From Bactericera cockerelli (Eukaryota; Arthropoda; Insecta; Hemiptera; Triozidae), in NCBI GenBank assembly GCA_024516035.1, contig CM044959.1:14402081-14466080 (forward strand): DNA of 64,000 nt. Direction: 5' to 3'. The notes beneath the pieces were generated by a model. The model was given only the letters and a program-made list of their open reading frames with translations, did not search any database and was not told where the DNA came from. Positions 56,565-64,000 of the stretch are shown here, piece after piece (position 1 is the stretch's first letter; every line of letters begins with the position of its first letter). The translations under genes were made by a program, and so were the position numbers.

Positions 56565-56826
56565 AGCCAGCGTCGATGGCATGTTGAATACACCGGTTCC
56601 CTTCAGAACACCGAAGTTAAGCGACATCCAGCGAGGTTAAGACTTGGATGGGTGACCATTCAAATTCTAATTCTCGTGACGCTGGCTTTTCTCGGCCCCA
56701 CTCAGGCTGGTTGAGGTCAATGTGAGTAGCAGGTTTGTGAGTTTCCTGCGAATGGAGGGTAAAACCCCCGTCGTGATATGACCATGGCAGTTGAAAGCGA
56801 CGTTAAACCCCACTAAAAAAAAAAAA
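56565..56826 (+). mobile_element. Complete 5S rRNA-headed SINE, 12-bp TSD
   Basis: Target duplication ACAAAATAATTC lies at 56553-56564 and 56827-56838. The head (56566-56686, 121 nt) is 5S-like from end to end: closing helix GCCAGCGTC/GACGCTGGC pairs perfectly, and inside are TGTTGAATACACCGGTTC, ACACCGAAGTTAAGCGACAT (box A region) and ACTTGGATGGGTGACC (box C). It differs from a normal arthropod 5S at many sites, so it is not a functional rRNA gene. The body (CCACTCAGGCTGGTTGAGGT ... GAATGGAGGGTAAAACCCCC ... GACGTTAAACC) ends in an A-run. Pol III would transcribe it from the internal 5S promoter; LINE enzymes supply mobility. Confidence 0.92.
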
Positions 56827-56849
56827 ACAAAATAATTCGTCCACTAAAG

Positions 56850-58975
56850 AGTATTCTTATTATTATTTTGGGTATTAGGTGGTAGAAAATACTTTGATCA
56901 TTAAGTGGAAAAAATATCAATTAATATTGAAATAATTAATCAGATTAAAAAAAAAATGCGAAAAGAATGAATGTAGAAAGACGTTTTACATTTATATGTA
57001 TATGTATGTAGTATGTACCTATTTTTTAGAAATACCATCTCATGTCGATATTAAATAGGTACATATTATTATTTATCACTTTATCAGGTAACATTTTGTT
57101 CTGGAAATACGCAGTTGTTCTTTGTACGGGAGTGAATGTGTTGAATTTATGTTTAATTTCTCTAATTTTGTGAAGATTAAAAGTGCAAAGTGCAAGTCTG
57201 CAATTGGTACCCAATTTTTTACCTACATCTGAGAAACGGACATCCGGTTCAAATTTTCATTTCAAAGCTCAATTAGGTAAATTACCTATAGGTAAATGGT
57301 TTTAAGTTGCCTCTTTCTCTTTATATGTATATGTATACTACCTTTTCTGTATATTTTGCCTTGTGTAAAACACGTAATACAAATTTATAATACCGTCTTT
57401 TTAATAGATAGGTAGTAGGTAACAAAAAGTTATAATTATCATGGGTAATTCTAACTTATTAAAAGGAATAAAAAGTTCTTTCTGAACACGATTGTACTAC
57501 CCCTACTCTACTGGTTAAGTTTGCATTTTAAGTGAATTTGAAAAGATTACAAATTACAAGACATACCTAGTGATGCATGATCTACTGATTGATAATATCC
57601 GGTTAGTTTACAATAAAAAAACTATCAAACACATATAACAACAACAAAAATTATCTACAAATACAACTACCGTAATTCTTATTTAAGAAAAACTCTACCG
57701 TTAGTTAATGGGACATTTTGTCTCGAGCCGACAGTCTAAATACAGCACTACTATACTAAACTATACTTTTTCTCCTAAATTTGTTAATTTTAACTCCAAC
57801 TAACCAAACCATCTTACATAGCGTCAAACACCACGAGAGTCGACTGTCCTAAAGAGAGGGTCAGAATCAAGTGATTTATGGAACTACGAATTTTGCAACG
57901 TTCAAAAAAAAAATATTCCTATCCAGAAACGAAAATGGCATCCGTCCAAACTTTAAGCAACACAAAATGGAATGGAAAAGAACGGAAACGATTGTGTTGC
58001 GGTGGTCAGACCTACCTCCCACTGGAACCTCTTACAAGACAAAACAACAGCAAGCAGAATGATATACTCGGAGATGTAAATGAAGAAGAAAAGAAAGAAA
58101 AAAGTATGAAGGTATATGATACAAAAACAAACAAAGAGTAAGAAGAAATTGTAGATGATGAAAATAGAAAATATAAAAGAAGAATATCAACATGAGCTTG
58201 AACAAGAAGAAGCTACGAATCAAGCTTTCGATATCCATACACAAGACCAAATGGAACAGCAAAGCTCTTTCTCGTGTTTTTAATTATTTTACTAAGCAAT
58301 AATGCAATTCGTTTTAAAAGTTTAATTTAATTTTTAATTCATAACAAGATAGAGAGAACATCTTGTGACTGGTGTACCAGGACAAGTCTTAAATCTAGAT
58401 TTTCTAGAGATTATATTCTACAAAACAATCACTACTAAAATTTACCAGGCTTTGTAGTCGAACCACCTGCTTCCAAGTCAGGAGTCCAATACAATAATTG
58501 CTTGGAGTCCCATACTTTAATAACTGTGTAGGATTCAAAACTTTCTGTTGATCAGAAATTATTCTCGACTGAAATTTAATGTGCTTCACATACAAAAATC
58601 CTTTTTCTTTTTTCTTATTTAGTTTTCTTTGGGTAAAACCCTTATCTACTTAGGGTATTCATAGGTCGAAATTCTTCCTCGTGACTGAGTTTGTTTGGTT
58701 CTGGCACTCCTCCTCGTACTTCCACATTTCACGGCTGGAAGCTCTTCTAACGCCAACGATATGTCTTATGGTCTTTTCGTCCAACATGGCTGATACCGCA
58801 TCAATTCAACGTCCTCCAGCAAGACAAAAACCTTTCTCATTTTTCAAAATGAGAAAGTAACAAAGTATCCAGAGAAGTCAAACTTATGGTGCATACATAA
58901 GCGAAACTGCATATAATCTTCTGTTTCATGTGCACTTGGGATGCTCAGCCACAGTGCATCACGATTCTATGCAAA
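56850..58975. other. No gene seen
   Basis: A+T-rich. Small unsupported ORFs at 57878-58141 (basic, plus) and elsewhere; a SINE-A-like scrap near 58445-58500 (minus). Confidence 0.45.
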
Positions 58976-58976
58976 T

Positions 58977-59305
58977 TCAGCAACCTCTTCCACGGCTCTT
59001 TATCTCTTCTTTGTGTTCCTCTACTTTGTCTTCTTTCATTCCATCTCTTTCTACTTCAGTGTCTTCTTCTTGCTCCTCCACTTCTTCTTTGTCTTCTTTC
59101 ATTTTTTCTCTTTCTATTTCAGTGTCTTCTTCTTGTTCCTCCACTTCTTTGTCTTCTTCCATTTCATCTCTTTCTTCTTCAGTGTCTTCATCTTGTTCCT
59201 CTCCTTGTTCATCTCTCGCAGTCTCACATTGGTTTGGTCTCCATTCCAGCAGAGCCCACCCAGCTGCTCCGGGGACATCGGTTATGTCCGGACACCTCGG
59301 GTATT
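58977..59305 (-). other. Acidic repeat ORF / ~72-bp tandem repeat
   Basis: On the minus strand a frame opens after TAA near 59308 and runs ~108 codons. It starts PRCPDITDVPGAAGWALLEW and then has three E/D/K-rich units of the kind EEQEEDTEIEREKMKEDKE, 23-24 residues each. The DNA period of about 69-72 bp is a multiple of three and the units are purine-rich. It could be an exon of an acidic coiled-coil protein or a purine/pyrimidine minisatellite that happens to be open; the other frames are open too, which favours the latter. No splice sites were judged convincing. Confidence 0.4.
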
Positions 59306-59309
59306 ATCC

Positions 59310-61955
59310 CACAAGTTTTTATCATTCTGTTTTATTTTAAAATCAAAATCGAACCTGTTTCTTATTTCCTCCTATGTGCTGAACAGGGCCGTGTATTGCT
59401 TCGGTGGCGCCGCATTCAAGCCCGAAACGATGTTTGGCAATGCCTCATTGTGTAGAGTAGGGTTGTAAAAAATAACCATCATGCCTTGGGCCGTAATTCG
59501 GGTGCACCCACCGTATAATTTCTACTGGGAACCGATGCTAGATATGAGTATAAGTATATTTTATTTAGAGTGCAGTAAAATACAGGTGTTGGCTTTACAA
59601 AAGTTAGCCAGCACCCAATTACAACATAGTATACACTATCATTATTATTTTATTTTATTTTAGCAATTTTTAATTAGAATTGTTTTGTGGTGTGTTGTAT
59701 TGTTCTGAGGCCTCAAGTGTCCCTTTGATGCACTTAGCTCGGGCCCTATGAAAATCCCCGATGCTGTATGATGATTTTGGTACATATTATCACTGGTGAT
59801 CATCATTCACCTTCTTTATACCCTGCTACTTAGCATACATCTTAGCATGTTCTCTTCTGCTTAAGGTAGACGTTATTGAGTTCTGTTAATGTGTCTTTCG
59901 GATTTCGCAGGATTTTTGCAAAATCTGACTGGTTTTAAGCTTGAACTTATGGGTGATAAATAAATTTTCAGATATTTATAAACTCGAGTGGATGAGTTTA
60001 ATCACATGCTTATCTACACACATAATTATATGAAGTGAGGTATACAAAGTTATAGGTATCTTATCTATACCTAATAGAAGTATAACTACATAATATCTTC
60101 TGATAATATTATAAACTCCATGGCTGTATCCACAAATTAGATAGATATTTGTTTTAATCTAATGTACCTATCGCCCGTGGTCCGCCTGAGGCCATGTCTT
60201 ATTTCAAATGTTTGATAAATATTCCAATTCACATCATCTCCAACGCTTGCCTGTGAGGATAATTTATTGTTTTTAAGAAACACTTAAGAGTTGATTTATT
60301 TCACGAGTGAAAAGTGTAAGAAAAGGGAAGGTAATCTCCTATTTTCAGTTTCATTTTCAACGAGTGGTGTTTCAAACATTGCTGAGAGACGGGAATTGCC
60401 GCAGTAAGTTCAGGCATGGCCGTTATCTTGATGATAGTCCGATTGTCCCTTCTTCTAGTTATATAATTTTTTAAGCTTAAATTTTTTTTCTCAGGAATGA
60501 TAAAAACTACACATTCTAGTATTTTGCTCCGGTAGTGACTGATAAATATAATCACCCGATCCCTATGATACTTTGCAAAATGCTGAAAATAGTAAAATCT
60601 TGGCTCGATTCGTGGCCAAAGTTGCATCTTACAAAATTGACCAAAATCTCAAGTGTGCGAAATTTCTTCGTCCATGACTTAGGAGCAAGGATCGTGAAAA
60701 CATAGAAGGGCTATCTTATGTTCGCGTGACTTTATTCCATCTTCCCTATAACCATACCTACTTAAATATAATTATGTAATATATCTATACTAGTTATTTA
60801 TGCTATCGTAATATATTACTTGTTCGTATGTATATACTTAGATATCATATAATTATTTTATATTTCAGTAATATACGGATATTGGTGGCAATTATTAAAA
60901 AATACTTAAACCATCGGAACAAGAAAAGGAAAGATATCATCACACGAATTTTCGGTGAGGTTTCATGTTTTTTTCTCAAACGTCCGAAGGTGCTTCATGT
61001 GAAATTAGTCCATGCATTACGTTCCTAATATTGGATAATTATAACATTAACTTTAACACGCGGTTTTTTTTTAATGTTAACACAAATATTATTTACGTGT
61101 TTGATTTGTATGTGTTTTATACACGGCAATCATGAGTTTCGTTTCCACTGTATCATTCGTGTTTGTGAGGGAAATGAAATGATTAGCGGTTGATGCTGTG
61201 AAACTGTTCATGAACAGTGTTTTAGCTTGCAGTGTTTTGCTTCCGAGTCTAAATAAGGTAATTATAAAGCGAAAATAGGGACCTCAAAAGAGGGGGGGGG
61301 GGGGATAAACAGAGAAACCCCCTCTATTTTTGTAGATTTTAATGTTTCATATAATGAATAATATTAAGACAATGTCAAACCATCCCCATGTTGCATTGTT
61401 GCGGTCATGTCTACACGTCTTACCTACTAATTTGAATTTAGATCCATGGCCAAGTATTGGGAAACGGATATGTACTAGTACAAAACAAAAGAACTTTAGG
61501 CCGGACCTCAACATTTTTTTATGAATCATGTGCCTTGTATTTTAAACCCCAAAACTATAAATCATTATTCAAATCAATTGGATTTTATACTTCTTTTTAA
61601 CTATACCAATACCCATTTATGTTTATTCGTTTTATTAGAAACTATTTGTTTTTTAATTACAAAAACTAATTATCTACCTTTTGTTTTTCTCTTCTCTCGG
61701 TCAGTGAGTTAATGAGTTAAGGAACCTCTCAAAATTATTTTGTACCTCTGTTTTTTTTACGAAATGCTTTCTTTGTAAATAATAAAGTTTTCCATTTAAG
61801 ATTATTCTTAGTTTACAAAGTATAACTACTCATGCAATTTATTTCTAATATTGTTACTTTGTATTACCTAATGCTATAAGGTATTTATTTATTATCATAG
61901 ACTGGTTGGAGTTCCACAAGAGAAGCACCAATTATATTACCGACCTCTATTTAGA
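59310..61955. other. No gene seen
   Basis: A+T-rich, short random ORFs only. A 13-nt G run sits at 61292-61304, unusual in this composition. Confidence 0.5.
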
Positions 61956-61961
61956 ACTATT

Positions 61962-62160
61962 GTGACCAGTTGATTCTATTTGGTTTTAACGTCCTGATTT
62001 GAAGTAGTCAGGACGGGGGATTTACCACCTATACCCACATTAACCTCACCCAACCTAGGCAGGGCCGGAAATTTCAGCCTCACGTGTTTGGAGGGAACAG
62101 AATTTTCTTCGAAAAGTTTACGCCCACCGGGAATCTAACTTGGGATCTCGGGATGCTATA
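61962..62160 (-). mobile_element. SINE-E, degenerate
   Basis: The reverse complement gives a worn head (AGATTCCCGGTGGGCG), CACGTGAGGCTGAAATTTCC, GGTTGGGTGAGGTTAATGTG, and GACTACTTCAAATCAGGACG then TTAAAACCAAATAGAATCAA. It matches 63290-63590. Confidence 0.7.
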
Positions 62161-62164
62161 AAGT

Positions 62165-63035
62165 ATAGAAAATATTGTAATCGGTGACTTAGTCAGAAAT
62201 TGAGTTGATAACATTATAATACTGCTTTACAATAGATTCAAAAGTAAACAATGAACTCATGAATTCAATAATTTTTATTTGTTTCAGGTATGTTAAATTC
62301 ATGATTCGAGGGTAACATTGAGTTTGGCGTTTTGCAGAACGGGTTTTTTTCTCTCATACTTCAATTTCCAAACTGTAAGTACCTTAACATTGCCCACAGA
62401 ACTAGGTGAAGTAGACTTATTCATGAGTAGCACCGTTTATACTCACCTAACTTTCCTGACACCTTAACTTTTTTGATAAATGACCAGTCGACCTTACAAT
62501 ACTCGTAACTTGAGCTTTTATGAGTGGACAGCCGAAATAGCAAAAACAAACAGTCATGCCATTGTTATACATAGATAATATTATGTACCTATACATATTT
62601 ATGTTATATAATATATGCTCGTATACAAGTAGCTTTTCGTGTATAGCTACAGTATACAATTATAATTTATTACAAGTAAACTAGGTATATCTATACAAAA
62701 TGCATTGTTTTAAATTAAATGAGTATTGTAGATTTCAGTTCAAGCTTTTTGTTTACCGAAGGCGAGATGTTTTTTTGATAAAATCTTTTGATATTAGGGG
62801 GTTTTCAGACAGAAACGGTGACTTCACATGCAAATTTGGAATATATTATCCTCAAAAGCGCGCAATTGAAGTTAAATTAAACTACTTTGGGGCGAGTACT
62901 TGAGTTGTAAGCTTTTTACTTATTTCCTTTGTATTAAGGGTAAGGGTGCAGTCATTATCATCATCGTTGCCGTTGTTGCTTAACTTTAGTGATCTGAAAA
63001 AAACTGGAGTACCTAAGCAAAAAACATAAAAATTG
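62165..63035. other. No gene seen
   Basis: A+T-rich; a 67-codon plus ORF at 62700-62903 has no recognisable motif. Confidence 0.45.
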
Positions 63036-63040
63036 ACTCC

Positions 63041-63180
63041 CTCAGACCGAGCGCACTATTTTGATCGATGAGGCGATTGACTTGTAATCTGGAGGTCGGT
63101 GGTTCAAGTCCCAAGTTAAGCAAACATTTTGTAAAGCGAGCTCGAGTAGTTGTGATATCACGATTGTGATTAACACAAAC
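63041..63180 (+). mobile_element. SINE-A
   Basis: ATTTTGATCGATGAGGCGAT, GTAATCTGGAGGTCGGTGGT, TCAAGTCCCAAGTTAAGC, then GCGAGCTCGAGTAGTTGTGA, TATCACGATTGTGATTAACA. It has a ~15-bp extra stretch between B box and body relative to the 51943 copy. Confidence 0.8.
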
Positions 63181-63249
63181 AAGATAACTTTTTTTGACTC
63201 TTCAGAGTTACAGCACAATCTGCAAAGAGCCTTTACTCAACATAAGCCT

Positions 63250-63594
63250 TCAGTTTAGTTATTATTATTATCTGACCTGGTTGCAGGGTTTTCAGTGAAA
63301 CCCTTACAATTAACACTGCGACCTAATTAGATCTATTGTGACCAGTTGATACTATATTTGGTTTTAACGTCCTGACTGAGATAGATAGTTAGGACGGGGG
63401 TTTTACCCTCCATTCGCTGGGAATCGTACCAGCTACCCACATTAACCTCACCCAGCCTGGGTAGGGTCGGAAATGCCAGCCTCACGTGTTTGGATGGAAC
63501 AGAATTTTCGTCGAAAAGTCTGCCCCAACCGGGAGTTGAACTCGGGAACTCTGGACTACGGGCAGTAGTCACAACCATTACGCCACGGAGGCTG
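63250..63594 (-). mobile_element. SINE-E, full length, tRNA-derived head
   Basis: On the minus strand: head CCTCCGTGGCGTAATGGTTG (A box TGGCGTAATGG), GAGTTCAACTCCCGGTTGGG (B box), a linker CGACGAAAATTCTGTTCCAT and CACGTGAGGCTGGCATTTCC, then the body CCTACCCAGGCTGGGTGAGG, GTGGGTAGCTGGTACGATTC, GAATGGAGGGTAAAACCCCC, GACGTTAAAACCAAATA, and a GGGTTTCACTGAAAACCCTG hairpin before the (AAT)n tail. This body is the one carried by the 5S-headed SINE. The 81-codon minus ORF here is not a gene. Confidence 0.85.
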
Positions 63595-63599
63595 ATTCA

Positions 63600-64000
63600 G
63601 TATAGTTACATTACTTACATTATATAAATGGGGCAGTGTTCTTTATTTATTTATGTACCTAATATGTACCGCGACACTATTTATTGTTTTAGATGAGTAA
63701 GGCATGACGCGTCTGGCTGGCGGTTTCACCTATGTTATTTCCTATGCCGCTATTTCGTACTTAGTTTCAAGGTGTGTAAAATTGAATTATAAGCCCATTT
63801 CTCTCTGTCATATCACAAAGAGGCCCTTCGCACGCCTCAACTATTAGACAAACATAAGACGAATGTGTTGGGGGCCCCGGGAAGTGATCCGAGAAGTATA
63901 AATCTCTTTCTCTCTCTCCCCTCTCTTTCTTATTATCATTCTCTCCTTTTCTTTATACACATTTTTCTTTTCCTCTATTTTTCTCTCTTTCTCCTTCATC
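63600..64000. other. No gene seen; pyrimidine-rich end
   Basis: A (CTCTT)-rich pyrimidine tract from about 63905 to the window end; nothing else recognised. Confidence 0.5.

Noticed and set aside
56566..56686. Functional 5S rRNA gene
   Set aside because: Length and closing helix fit, but many conserved 5S positions differ, and a SINE body, A-run and 12-bp TSD show it is a retroposon.
63333..63578. 81-codon minus ORF as a gene
   Set aside because: It lies entirely within a SINE-E copy.

Overview
This is an A+T-rich, repeat-dense piece of an animal genome, almost certainly an arthropod and probably an insect with a large TE-rich genome. The evidence is a spliced LIM-homeodomain exon that best resembles apterous/Lhx2-9 LIM1, an intergenic landscape of tRNA-derived SINEs, MITEs, LINE tails and a Ty3/Gypsy element, arthropod-style TCAGT initiator sequence in the Gypsy promoter, and microsatellites. 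A hemipteran origin is a weak guess from general repeat texture, and I cannot name a species.

Layout. 1-1232 is one arm of a ~1.2 kb inverted duplication whose other arm (50304-51525) begins exactly at the right edge of a 100-N assembly gap (50204-50303). 1278-1870 (minus strand) is the only confidently recognised host coding exon: an apterous-like exon with a complete LIM zinc-binding set. Upstream of it (higher coordinates) the window reads as very long intron or intergenic DNA. 2.7-43 kb is a mosaic of transposable elements: a non-autonomous hAT-type element with 8-bp TSD, a piggyBac-type MITE with TTAA sites, a pogo/mariner-type MITE with TA sites, a family of elements with ends related to CGATTCGGCCC, several tRNA-derived SINE families (here called A, B, C, E and F), SINE copies whose head is derived from 5S rRNA, minisatellites, and a 5'-truncated non-LTR retrotransposon with TSD. 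44.0-49.2 kb holds a minus-strand Ty3/Gypsy retrotransposon with an open pol frame, a gag broken by one frame change, a canonical -1 frameshift heptamer at the gag/pol junction and a recognisable promoter; I could not pair its LTRs. 50.3-64 kb (right of the gap) is again SINE-rich, with a complete 5S-derived SINE at 56565-56826.

The points most worth a second look are: the 5S-headed and tRNA-headed SINEs sharing one body; the A_AAA_AAC slippery site placed exactly where the pol frame opens; the inverted duplication abutting the gap (misplaced haplotig versus real palindrome); and a CpG-rich island at 33.6-33.8 kb that may be a promoter/first exon. I saw no CRISPR array, no operon and no functional tRNA gene. 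A new multi-gene system is not evident.
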